55,959 bases of DNA, from NCBI GenBank assembly GCA_946612405.1, contig CAMOEQ010000002.1, forward strand, positions 1 through 55,959. The letters run 5' to 3'. The notes beneath the pieces were generated by a model. That model was not told the origin of the DNA. It ran no database searches and saw only the letters and a list, made by a program, of their open reading frames with translations. The stretch's first letter is position 1. Each line of letters opens with the position of its first letter. This document shows, piece after piece, positions 9,320 through 18,921 of this stretch. This stretch comes from an uncultured Erysipelotrichaceae bacterium. Its GTDB lineage: Bacteria; Bacillota_I; Bacilli_A; RFN20; CAG-826. Position numbers and translations under genes: made by a program.

Positions 9320-11461
9320 CTATGCTGAGACATAAGGATTGCCACTCTCATCAATAAGATTACCAGTGACAGTTGCGTCATTTCCTGCTGAACCTGCAAT
9401 ATAACCAGGAGTAGCTTCGGCTCCACCTGTTCCAGAAACGGTTGAACCGATTGCATTTAACGTATTAGCGTTGACATTTTTAACCTTGACTGAATATAAA
9501 CAGTGACAGTTAGTCGTATCTACTCTGGATATACCACTGATTCCACCAACGCCAACACCCGTTCCAGAGATACTGCCTTTATTAGTACAATTGCTAATTA
9601 AGGATGTTGTTTTGTTTCCTTCTCTAAAAATTCCACCGATGCCACCAACATAAGCAGCACCAGAAATAGTCCCATAGTTGACGCAATTAGTGACCACGGT
9701 AACAGATGTTCCTCCACCACCGGTTGCTGCAACTATACCAGAAGTACCATTTCCAGTTCCAGTGACCGAGCCGTAGTTAATACAGTTAGTAACCGTTAAT
9801 GTCAATTTGGCTAATGTTGAGCCACCATAAATACCACCATTATTACCGGCTCCACCAGAAATATTTCCATAATTAACGCAATCGGTTATTTCCAAATTCA
9901 CAGGATCCGTATTATAAGCAATGCCTACAATACCACCATTGCTTGTGCTATTAGAATAAATATCTAGATATGAAGAGCAGTTCTTTATTTTGGCTCCAAC
10001 CATGACGAAAGCAGCTATACCACCATTTTGGGCTTTCACCTTAGCATCGGCTTTTCCGATTGAACCACTCAAAACGTGAACATTCTCAATTGTTGCATTA
10101 GATACTCTAGCAGCGACGGCAGCACCTCTATGAGTACCTTTATAATGTATATAGACATCAGACATTTTAAGATTTTTTACTACTCCATCTGTAAGTCTAG
10201 AAAATAACGCAACTGCGTCTGAACCATCTTTAGAAAAACCAACAATTGTGTGATTATCTCCATCAAATGTGCCACAAAATGGATGTCCATCGTTATTGCC
10301 AATACAATCGTCAGTCCAAGAATGACCATTTCGGATTATAATGTCAGAGCCTAATTTAACAAATTTATTAGCAAAAGTATTTCCGCCATTAACAGCCGTC
10401 CTAAATTCATACATCTCGTCTAAATCAACAATAATATATGGGTTTTCTTCGGTTCCATAGGAATCATCTTCTAATTGTTTTTGAGAAACGAATATTTCAC
10501 TCTCAGTTGCAGTTCTATAAATCAAACCTTCTTTAATGAAATATTTGCCCAAAGCATCTTCGTGATCACGATCATCACATGTGTAATATGGTTGAATACT
10601 TCGTTTTAATAATGAACTAGTTGGTTCGTGTAAAACATAGGTATGTTCCTTTAATGGAAGAGTTAATTCTTCAATTGTTTTTTCAATCATAGCTTCACTA
10701 TCAAGGAAATTTTTGCCACATAAAGAGCAATGATAATGTTGAGCAATGCCATGTTTAGAGCAAGTTGACTCAACAATCGGCACTAAAGTAACGCTATGGC
10801 CTGTTGCAGGACCATAAAAGAATGTATGGTCAACATCGTAAGCAGAATGGCAATGTGTACACACCATACCATATTCCGCTCCATGCATACAGGTTGAATT
10901 GTGTATTTTGTTAGCTTCGCCCGGTAATACTTCCTGAGATGTAAATTCGTGTTCATTACGGACCAAAAATACTTCTTCGGCCGACGAAGAATGCTCTCCA
11001 CAAATACAAGAATAATAATAAGCATTATTTTCTAAACAAACATCAGTTTTAGGAGCAGCTAAACATTCGTCTTTAATGACTTCGCGATTAAAAATATGCT
11101 CACATTTTTCGATTTCATGACAAATTGTGCATTCTCGATAATGGAAGTCATCATCAAATGTATATTCAACACCTTCGTAGTTGTGGTCATCATAATCGCC
11201 ATATTCTACCCCACAAAATTCGCAATGAGCTTTTTCAATACAACTTGAATGACCACCGGAGTGATAAACTTTTTCGCTAGGTTCGCCACAAATTGTGCAA
11301 ATTTGATAATGATAATCGCCATCGATTTTATATTCATTTGAATATTTGTGTTCATGAGTAGGAGTTGGTTCGGTACTAGAAGTAGTAGTTTCACCTCCGC
11401 AAGAAGAAATAAGCATGCCAAAACAAACAATTAATAAGGTTTTAAAAAGTTTATTTTTCAT
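9320..11461 (-). CDS. GLUG-repeat lipoprotein with CxxC ribbon domain
   Basis: This 713-residue lipoprotein has lipobox ISSC (Cys21). Residues 35-300 are unlike the other GLUG proteins: they carry repeated H/Y...CxxC units (CTIC 55-58, CEFC 80-83, CTIC 111-114, CTHC 201-204, CSLC 245-248), each preceded by HYxxC- or HxH-like residues, as in extracellular zinc-ribbon-like repeats. From about residue 345 there is a GLUG beta-helix (CGTFDGDNHTIVG, NVHVLSGSI, many GGI.G...NC.NYG.I). It is the last gene of the ABC/GH43 operon: GGAGGAGG precedes the ATG, and the terminator follows. Whether the cysteines bind metal is not shown. Function unknown; a surface glycan-binding or attachment role fits the context. 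Confidence 0.83.
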   Translation of the reverse strand: MKNKLFKTLLIVCFGMLISSCGGETTTSSTEPTPTHEHKYSNEYKIDGDYHYQICTICGEPSEKVYHSGGHSSCIEKAHCEFCGVEYGDYDDHNYEGVEYTFDDDFHYRECTICHEIEKCEHIFNREVIKDECLAAPKTDVCLENNAYYYSCICGEHSSSAEEVFLVRNEHEFTSQEVLPGEANKIHNSTCMHGAEYGMVCTHCHSAYDVDHTFFYGPATGHSVTLVPIVESTCSKHGIAQHYHCSLCGKNFLDSEAMIEKTIEELTLPLKEHTYVLHEPTSSLLKRSIQPYYTCDDRDHEDALGKYFIKEGLIYRTATESEIFVSQKQLEDDSYGTEENPYIIVDLDEMYEFRTAVNGGNTFANKFVKLGSDIIIRNGHSWTDDCIGNNDGHPFCGTFDGDNHTIVGFSKDGSDAVALFSRLTDGVVKNLKMSDVYIHYKGTHRGAAVAARVSNATIENVHVLSGSIGKADAKVKAQNGGIAAFVMVGAKIKNCSSYLDIYSNSTSNGGIVGIAYNTDPVNLEITDCVNYGNISGGAGNNGGIYGGSTLAKLTLTVTNCINYGSVTGTGNGTSGIVAATGGGGTSVTVVTNCVNYGTISGAAYVGGIGGIFREGNKTTSLISNCTNKGSISGTGVGVGGISGISRVDTTNCHCLYSVKVKNVNANTLNAIGSTVSGTGGAEATPGYIAGSAGNDATVTGNLIDESGNPYVSA

Positions 11462-11472
11462 TCTTCCTCCTC

Positions 11473-13860
11473 CTATTTGGTTTCAATCTTCAAATTTTTA
11501 TAAGAACCTTTAGAACGATATGAATATAATGCACAGGCACCAACGGCAAATGGAAGCGGATCGCAAACGTCAAATAATAAATCGCCATCCATAAATACTT
11601 TGAAATTATTGCCAACATTTTCAATTCTATATCTATGATAAATGCCTAACAAACTATCAAAATCCTTGGAAATTAAAGAGTATGATTTAACATCTCCAAA
11701 ATTATATTTGCAAAGAGAGATTTTGTTCGGTTTGATTTCTAGATAATAACCTTGAATGTGTGTATTCGCATCTTTAAAGTCTTGTTTTGGAACATCGCTA
11801 TAAGCGTAATTGTTTTGTCTAAGCATTATTCCGATTGATCCTTTTTCTTCGGTAACATCATCGAGCTTAATATCGGATTCAAAAACAGCATCAGTTAATA
11901 ATTGGTTTGAAATAGAAGCAAAATTTCTTCTTCCTTCTACCAATAGTTCTTCACCAACACTACTATATCCAGGAGTGACATAATTAAGAGATTTAAAATC
12001 ACCATTAAACTTAAACTCGTTTTTTAACGGAACAAACAAGAAAGAGATAATGCTCATCTTGTCTTCTACATTTCTAATTCTAAGCGTATGTAAGCCTTTA
12101 GAAATATTTCCAAGTGGAACAAACACTTTGACAACATCTTCTTCGGTTTTAAATTCTTTAGGTAATTCAATCAAATATTCTTTCTCATCAATATCTAAGA
12201 ACAATTTCTTTCCAAGATATTTCTTTTCAAGACAAATTTGAATTCCGTAATCTGTAGTGGTTTTAAAGTTTAATAGGTAAGAAGCATAATCATTTTTATT
12301 AAATAATAAGGAATTTGAATAATAATATTCGCTCTTACTACCTTTAAGAGAATGTGGACCGCCACTTATTTTCGACAATTCGTCGACATATAAAGTGGCC
12401 ATCACTTCGCCTAAAGCTTGTTTATATTCGTTTTTATCAGAACTGCCGTTTGCTTCCTCTGAAATAGCGGTATAACCAATATTGATATCTTCGTCTTTAA
12501 AAAGATAACCAACATAACCAGGTTTTAATTCTAAATGAGTCGATATCTTAAGAAGATTATCGAAATAAACATTCAATAAACCATCATACGCTACTCTAAT
12601 TGTATGATTGTTTTCGATGCGATATTGATATTTAAATGTTCCTTTTTCTAAAACGATATCTTCGCCATCTTTTACTTCACCCAAAAGGATTTCTTTATTT
12701 CTATAATCGATCTTAATGTAATAGTAATTTTTCTCGTTTTGATATGAGAACAAATATTTAACTTCGCCACCATTAGAAGAATTAAATTCTGCTGTAAATC
12801 GTTGTTTTGATTTTTCTAATGAAAGATAAAGTCCGCAATTCTTGGATAATTTCTCTAAACCAAAAGATTCAAAAAATGGTCGTTTAGGCAAAATAGATCC
12901 AGTCTTATTTTGAACCGAAGTCATCACTCCGTCTTTAATTAATAATCTATCGATATTAAAGGAACGATGAGTCATTCCGTCTTCATACAACGCATCAAGA
13001 TTGTGATAGCAAATATAATAGCTGTCTAAATCTGGGCCCATAAAGTTAATTGAATGACCTAAACCAACATGGCCTTCATCTTTATCACAATTAAGCAAGA
13101 CTATACGACTTGCGCCTCTAACAAACGAGTCCGCAAATGTGTTGATATTTGTTTTATCAAATTTATTTGTTACAGCATAAATAACTTGATAACCAGGAGT
13201 TTGATAATGACAACCGGTGTAAGTTAAATAATAATAACCTCTAACTTTGACAATGCCTGGACCTTCTGTCCACGCTCCAGTACCATCGCTCGCTTTAATT
13301 AAAGCACCTTCACCAAGTTCTTTCATATTGTTGAATGGATGAACAGTGATGCCGAAAGGTGTGGCATGGAAGAAATAAATTTCTTCATCGTCATCAATTA
13401 ATAACGAACCATCTATTTTTCTATCGATTTGTTCTGAATAGGCCTCAAATGGTCCTTCTGGATTATCAGCAACCAAAATGCGGTGTCCTCTAAATTCGCT
13501 GACAGCTGCTGGTCCTGGAGAAATAATCATATAGAACTTGCCATTGAAATAATAAACTTCTGGAGCATAAGCGTTTTGAGTATATCTTCCGTTTTCATCT
13601 TTGTCATCGACGACATAACCAACTGGCAAACCCTTTCCTTGGCATTTTTCCCAGTTAAGTAAATCTCTAGATTTCCAAGCTCTTAGTCCGTAATTGGTTA
13701 GACCGCTAGTAGTGACATATAAATAATACATTCCGTTATAACGTAAAATGTAAGGATCGGCACAACCAGTCGTAAATTGACCTTTAACGACACTAGTGTC
13801 TAATCCGCCATTATCAAAATTGTTGAAGCGAGTATTATCAAAAAATTTAACCTTTTCCAT
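11473..13860 (-). CDS. GH43-family glycosidase (catalytic residues intact)
   Basis: This 795-residue protein has an N-terminal five-bladed propeller (about 30-330) of the GH43 type. The catalytic triad is visible: base Asp35 in ADPYI, pKa-modulating Asp150 in KIDGSL, and acid Glu199 in TEGPGI. APE at 99-101 and a GHS...GPDLDSYY segment also fit the family. The C-terminal half reads as a concanavalin-like sandwich, a CBM6-like sandwich and a second concanavalin-like sandwich. GH43 enzymes hydrolyse arabinose or xylose linkages; the exact substrate cannot be read. Unlike its two upstream paralogues it has no signal peptide, so it may be cytoplasmic or exported by an unseen route. AGGTGG overlaps the end of the preceding gene and supports the ATG at 13860. 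Confidence 0.87.
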   Translation of the reverse strand: MEKVKFFDNTRFNNFDNGGLDTSVVKGQFTTGCADPYILRYNGMYYLYVTTSGLTNYGLRAWKSRDLLNWEKCQGKGLPVGYVVDDKDENGRYTQNAYAPEVYYFNGKFYMIISPGPAAVSEFRGHRILVADNPEGPFEAYSEQIDRKIDGSLLIDDDEEIYFFHATPFGITVHPFNNMKELGEGALIKASDGTGAWTEGPGIVKVRGYYYLTYTGCHYQTPGYQVIYAVTNKFDKTNINTFADSFVRGASRIVLLNCDKDEGHVGLGHSINFMGPDLDSYYICYHNLDALYEDGMTHRSFNIDRLLIKDGVMTSVQNKTGSILPKRPFFESFGLEKLSKNCGLYLSLEKSKQRFTAEFNSSNGGEVKYLFSYQNEKNYYYIKIDYRNKEILLGEVKDGEDIVLEKGTFKYQYRIENNHTIRVAYDGLLNVYFDNLLKISTHLELKPGYVGYLFKDEDINIGYTAISEEANGSSDKNEYKQALGEVMATLYVDELSKISGGPHSLKGSKSEYYYSNSLLFNKNDYASYLLNFKTTTDYGIQICLEKKYLGKKLFLDIDEKEYLIELPKEFKTEEDVVKVFVPLGNISKGLHTLRIRNVEDKMSIISFLFVPLKNEFKFNGDFKSLNYVTPGYSSVGEELLVEGRRNFASISNQLLTDAVFESDIKLDDVTEEKGSIGIMLRQNNYAYSDVPKQDFKDANTHIQGYYLEIKPNKISLCKYNFGDVKSYSLISKDFDSLLGIYHRYRIENVGNNFKVFMDGDLLFDVCDPLPFAVGACALYSYRSKGSYKNLKIETK

Positions 13861-13862
13861 AA

Positions 13863-16406
13863 TTAAACCACCTGAATTTTAAGATTCTTATAAGCTACTT
13901 TTGCACCAGTTGTATATAAGCCAACCGAGCCTGAATAAAACGGTTCATCATCGTAGCAAGTAATAACAAATTTCTTGTCGATAAAGACATCAAAGCGATT
14001 GTCTCTAATTTTAATAACAACGGTTCTGTTTTTATTAGAACCATAAGCATATTGTTCGGTAGCAATTTGAATTTTTGATTCTTGGCCAACATCCAATCGA
14101 TATAAAGATATTTTTCTAGTAGTGAAAGCCAGATAATAACCTCTAACCATACTCATACGATTATTCCACATTTCTAAATCTGAATAAGAATCCATATAAT
14201 CTTTGTATGAAACGTAGTTAGATGCTCTAAAGATAAGTCCGGTTTCGTTTGATTCGGTGAAAATGGAGTCGCTACCATTAAGATTCATCTCGACCGAAAT
14301 ATTGACATCAGAGATATTTTCGTTATCGACCAACGCAATGTTGCGGTAATTATCAAGCGAAGTCATCGCTCCATCAACAAAATTCCAACGTCCATCACTT
14401 TTAAATGAAAGACCTCTAATATCATTTTCGCTAGCAAGAGAAGAATTAAGATAATAATCACTTGAAGCAGTTTCAATCAAACGATAAGAAATAAATCCAA
14501 AATTATCACTTAAGTTTTGAATCTTGAATTGATGGATTCCTTGTTTAACATTGAAGCAACCAACTTTTACTTTTGCGTATTCGCCAGTAACCTTTAATTC
14601 AGGGACATTGATTTCAATGTCATCTTCATCATCAATTTCGATGCAAATTTTTTTACCTAAATATTTTTTATTTAATGTTAATTCTAAAGAATAGTTTGCA
14701 TCTTTATTGAAGTTGAGCAAATATCTTGCAAAATCGTATTTATGATTGAATTGCAATTCTTCCACATTTGAATATTGTTCGGTTGCAATCGTTTTTAAAC
14801 CACTACCATCACCAAACCAGAACGATGTTGTATTATCAACCAAAAGATCACTCATATATGTATTTGCCAAAACATCCATATCGGCTTGCTTAAATTCTTT
14901 TTGATTAGACAATCCTCTAGCTACATTGCTGAAGCAAGTAAACTGAATATTTAATTCGTTTGATTTTAAATAACCAATTTTACCACCACTCAAATCAACG
15001 TCTAACGCATTGATCTTTAATGAGTTTTCAAAATGCAAATCTAATTTCTTATCACGATAAGCAAGTCTAATTGTGTGTAAATCGCTGTTTGAAAAATAAT
15101 TATAGAATTCAACTTCTTTTAGTAGAGTGTTGTTTCCATTTTCTTTTTTATACAAAGAAATTCCTTTACTCATATCAACTTTGACAAATGAATAATTGTT
15201 TGGATCGATGTAAGAGAAAACAAGTTCGCTATCTTGAGCGTTTTCAAAATTATATTCAACACTAAAAGTGTCATCGCTGCTACTTTCACTCAAATAGTAA
15301 TTTCCATCTTCTATAAAACCAAGCTTATCATTCGCGATAAATTCTGGCATTTTTGGAGCGATAGAATTAAATCTATTGTGTTTAAGAGATAACATGTCGC
15401 CATTAATGAGCAATCTATCCAAATTGAAGCTGTGAAGATTGTTTAATCCGCTATCAAGGCAATCATAAGCGACGTAATAACTATCTAAATCAGGGCCTAA
15501 TATTGCAGAAGGATGACCAAGACCAGTAAATCCTTTCGATGAATCGGCATTAACTAATAATTTATTGGTAGCGCCGTATCTAAATGACCTTGCTAAACCA
15601 CTAGGTGTTTCATCTTCCCAACCATCACTAACAGCATAATTGATTTGATATCCATCGGTTTTTTCATATGAAGATGAATAAAGCAAATAATATTTACCCA
15701 TATATTCAAATATTGATGGAGATTCAGCGGGTAAACCACCGTATTTATCTGTGCCACCAACAACAAGATTTGTATTGATGATGGAATTCATACCTTCCAT
15801 AGTCGATACATTAATATTTCCTTTTGCAGCAGTAACGAAATATGGATTTTCATCTCTATCAAAAACAAGTGTTCCATCATATTTATCATCAATTGCGCCA
15901 TTGGTTAAGGATGTAAATGGCCCTTCGGGTTGATCTGCTTTTAATATAAAATGTCCATTTCCACCATTGAATGATTCATACATATAGAAAGCACCATTAT
16001 AGTAATAAACTTCAGGAGCTCTTGCAGATGTCGTTGCGCCAACACTCGTTCCGGCAACATAACCAGTTGGTAGGCCTTTGCCTGTAATAGGAGAATAGTG
16101 AACTAAATCTTTGGATTTCCACGCTCTTATTCCGTTTTCACTAGAATTAGAGGTTGTTGATGCATATAGATAATATTCGCCATTAAAACGCATAATAAAT
16201 GGTGAAGACAAACCATAATTTGACCACTGATTCTTTAGTAAAGAATTTCCATTTAAAACATAGTCGTTAAAATCGTTGTTGTTATAATAAGCAAAATCAT
16301 ATGTGGCTTTGCTACCTTTGCTATTTGGAACAATCTCATCTTTTGAACAGCCAACCAAAAGCAACTCTGGAATAGATAAGATTAATAATAATTTTCTAAT
16401 TCTCAT
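13863..16406 (-). CDS. GH43-like lipoprotein, catalytic base replaced
   Basis: This 847-residue lipoprotein has lipobox LVGC (Cys20). I chose the second ATG at 16406 because AGGAGG directly abuts the first ATG at 16412 and is properly spaced from the second. The architecture matches the 11473-13860 protein: GH43 propeller, concanavalin-like, CBM6-like, concanavalin-like. Alignment by eye of SPFIMRFNGEYYLY with DPYILRYNGMYYLY puts Ser68 where the catalytic base Asp should be. The other two acids are present (Asp177 in KYDGTL, Glu228 in AESPSI). Loss of the base predicts greatly reduced or altered hydrolysis, so it may act mainly as a surface-bound glycan binder. It is co-transcribed with both neighbours. 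Confidence 0.85.
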   Translation of the reverse strand: MRIRKLLLILSIPELLLVGCSKDEIVPNSKGSKATYDFAYYNNNDFNDYVLNGNSLLKNQWSNYGLSSPFIMRFNGEYYLYASTTSNSSENGIRAWKSKDLVHYSPITGKGLPTGYVAGTSVGATTSARAPEVYYYNGAFYMYESFNGGNGHFILKADQPEGPFTSLTNGAIDDKYDGTLVFDRDENPYFVTAAKGNINVSTMEGMNSIINTNLVVGGTDKYGGLPAESPSIFEYMGKYYLLYSSSYEKTDGYQINYAVSDGWEDETPSGLARSFRYGATNKLLVNADSSKGFTGLGHPSAILGPDLDSYYVAYDCLDSGLNNLHSFNLDRLLINGDMLSLKHNRFNSIAPKMPEFIANDKLGFIEDGNYYLSESSSDDTFSVEYNFENAQDSELVFSYIDPNNYSFVKVDMSKGISLYKKENGNNTLLKEVEFYNYFSNSDLHTIRLAYRDKKLDLHFENSLKINALDVDLSGGKIGYLKSNELNIQFTCFSNVARGLSNQKEFKQADMDVLANTYMSDLLVDNTTSFWFGDGSGLKTIATEQYSNVEELQFNHKYDFARYLLNFNKDANYSLELTLNKKYLGKKICIEIDDEDDIEINVPELKVTGEYAKVKVGCFNVKQGIHQFKIQNLSDNFGFISYRLIETASSDYYLNSSLASENDIRGLSFKSDGRWNFVDGAMTSLDNYRNIALVDNENISDVNISVEMNLNGSDSIFTESNETGLIFRASNYVSYKDYMDSYSDLEMWNNRMSMVRGYYLAFTTRKISLYRLDVGQESKIQIATEQYAYGSNKNRTVVIKIRDNRFDVFIDKKFVITCYDDEPFYSGSVGLYTTGAKVAYKNLKIQVV

Positions 16407-16416
16407 AATCATCCTC

Positions 16417-18909
16417 CTATGCTTTTGAAATCTCTAAATTGCGGAGTAAGCCATTCACATTGCTGCTACCAAAAGCAAGATGACCACTAGTGAAACCCAT
16501 TTGATCAACGATATCAAACAATTGGAAATCTTCATTCTCACATAAAATGTGATTGCCACTTACAGTAATTGTATAAGTTTTAAATTCATCAACTGAGTGG
16601 GCTATATCAATTACGCCTAAAGTTGTTCCATAACCATATTGATGTTTCATTAATTTGGTTTGGAATTGAGAAATCTCCAAATAATAACCAACTAAACTCT
16701 CATCATCGTCTAAGCTTGAAGAAGCAAAATTATCACATCTAAATCCGAGTCCAACGAATCCAGAAGTATAAAATCCTCCATGGAAACCTATTTCAATTTT
16801 TAGTTTAAAGTTAGTGATTGTATTGTCGCCAACATAAGCAAAGCTTCTCGCGCCCTCATATGTTGCATGGGCATTGAAAGACGAATTAAGACGGAAATCC
16901 GTTTCGTAATGAATTCCGCTTGTTACATAATTGGCCAGATTATTTGAATATTTTGGATGATATTTAGAAGTTTTAACCAAACGAACAGATAGGATCCTTA
17001 AGTTCGCATTTGAAAGATTTTCAATAAGCAATTCTTGTGGTCCTTTATTTACATCAAATTCTGCACTTAAAAAGCGACAATAACCAGTATCGCCAAGGGG
17101 CGATGTTTTGAACATTAATTCGCTATTAACGCCTAGTCTAACACCCAAATACGATTCATATTTAGTGAATGAGGTATTGAGAACTAGTTCAACACCATAA
17201 CGAGCATCTTCTTTGACATCGACAAGATATCTAACATAATCTCTCGCAGTGGATAAATCGACATATCTTTGCCCGTAAAAATCGCTTGTTTTATCTTCAA
17301 TAACAACAAATTTGTTTTCAGCAGAAATATTGCTTTCTTCTTCTAAACACATTGTTGCAGAAATGCTTTGGTCTGATTCTTTAAATAAACCTTGTTGATA
17401 AGAAGATAAGTCTCCGTTTGTAAAACTTGCATACAAACATCTACTGTTCGAATTTAACAATTGATATCCAATCTTTCCGTCTAAAGCAAATGATGTTTGA
17501 TAATTCTCAACCATTAAATAACCATCGAGATAAACATCAACACTCTTATGAGCAATTACTTTGACATCATGATATTTCGCGTTTGTTTCACGAGTTGAGA
17601 TTTCTTTCTTTAAACCATTTTCTATCAAAGATAGTGATGTAACATTTTCTTTAAATTCAATCACAAAAGTGTTCTTTGAAGAATGATAGGAAAAGTATAA
17701 TTCCTTCATTTCTTTTACATTAAAGGAAGCGACATAACTTTCTCTACTATCAATTTCTGAAAGAGCAATTTCATCATATGGATTTGAAAGAATATAGGAA
17801 GGATTGTTTGGTTTAATTGTTCCATCATCTCTATGAGATATTGATAAATTAGCTTTGTCTAAATAGACTGGAGAAATATTAAATCTTCGAACGTTCGTTG
17901 ATTCTAACGAAGTGTAATAACCATAATAAGAAACATTGTCTGGTCCTTCGATAATCTTTAAATCGCCTAATCCGACTGATCCATGAAGTGAATTTGTATT
18001 AATTAAAACCGGTCCTTGCTTATTGTTAAAGAATGACGCTGCAAGAGCTTCACTTGAAGAGAAATCAGGATTAATTGCAGATACATAGTATGAACGATAA
18101 GAATTAATCTTTTCATCTTGAGACGAATAAATAAGATAAGCTACTCCACCGACATAGGAGATTGATGGATTATTCACTTTATAAGATGAACCATTATAAG
18201 AATCGATTCTAGTAGACAAAATATTAGCTTTTGAATTTTCAATTATTTCATGATCATTAGCCATTTCATAAATAGAGGCGCATTCCTCTCCGCCGGAAAT
18301 GTAGAACATCTTGCCATTTGGGGCTAAATAGAAATTACCAATATATTTGGAATCAAAATCAATTTTGGAATATTCTTCAAACGGTCCTTCAGGAGAATCA
18401 GATTTAAAGATTTGATATCCGGTGTTTGATTTAAAATACATCAAAAAGGAATCGTTAATATGAAAAACTTGAGGAGATTTTGCGGCAAATGAAGATTTTT
18501 CTTTTGTAACATATCCCATTGTCCCAACAAAATTCCAATCAACAAGATTCTTACTTGAATAAGTCTTGATTCCAACATTTACATCTGGAGTAGATGTGTA
18601 TAAATAATATGTATCACCATATTTAAGAATAGATGGATAATGAACGCCATAACCATTCCATTGGCCAGTGAATTTGTGTAAATCAATATTGTTGTAATAT
18701 TCAGGAATTGCCGAGATTTCTAATGGAGCAGGAGCATCTGATCCAACAGTTGGTAAGTCGATGTCTCTTGGGATTGGGTCGTCTTCACTACCATCTTCAT
18801 GGAAAGTAATATCGTCCATAGTTGGTGTCTCTTCGGCAGCCCCAGAGCAACCTGAAAGAAGAAGCGATATAACTATAAATGGCAAATAGAATAAATTAAC
18901 TTTTTTCAT
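16417..18909 (-). CDS. GH43-like lipoprotein, catalytic triad lost (pseudoenzyme)
   Basis: This 830-residue lipoprotein has lipobox LLSGC (Cys21), an acidic linker at 25-65, then a GH43-type propeller followed by the same beta-sandwich series as its two downstream paralogues. All three catalytic positions are replaced: Tyr91 (HYPSILKYGDTYYLY) at the base, Ile190 (KYIGNF) at the second Asp, and Asn246 (VNNPSI) at the general acid. APE has become SPQ. The propeller fold signatures are kept, so this looks like a catalytically dead binding protein and not a decaying gene; the reading frame is intact. It lies 13 bases from the CBM9-like gene. The role as a surface glycan binder is inferred. Confidence 0.83.
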   Translation of the reverse strand: MKKVNLFYLPFIVISLLLSGCSGAAEETPTMDDITFHEDGSEDDPIPRDIDLPTVGSDAPAPLEISAIPEYYNNIDLHKFTGQWNGYGVHYPSILKYGDTYYLYTSTPDVNVGIKTYSSKNLVDWNFVGTMGYVTKEKSSFAAKSPQVFHINDSFLMYFKSNTGYQIFKSDSPEGPFEEYSKIDFDSKYIGNFYLAPNGKMFYISGGEECASIYEMANDHEIIENSKANILSTRIDSYNGSSYKVNNPSISYVGGVAYLIYSSQDEKINSYRSYYVSAINPDFSSSEALAASFFNNKQGPVLINTNSLHGSVGLGDLKIIEGPDNVSYYGYYTSLESTNVRRFNISPVYLDKANLSISHRDDGTIKPNNPSYILSNPYDEIALSEIDSRESYVASFNVKEMKELYFSYHSSKNTFVIEFKENVTSLSLIENGLKKEISTRETNAKYHDVKVIAHKSVDVYLDGYLMVENYQTSFALDGKIGYQLLNSNSRCLYASFTNGDLSSYQQGLFKESDQSISATMCLEEESNISAENKFVVIEDKTSDFYGQRYVDLSTARDYVRYLVDVKEDARYGVELVLNTSFTKYESYLGVRLGVNSELMFKTSPLGDTGYCRFLSAEFDVNKGPQELLIENLSNANLRILSVRLVKTSKYHPKYSNNLANYVTSGIHYETDFRLNSSFNAHATYEGARSFAYVGDNTITNFKLKIEIGFHGGFYTSGFVGLGFRCDNFASSSLDDDESLVGYYLEISQFQTKLMKHQYGYGTTLGVIDIAHSVDEFKTYTITVSGNHILCENEDFQLFDIVDQMGFTSGHLAFGSSNVNGLLRNLEISKA

Positions 18910-18921
18910 ACTTACTACCCA

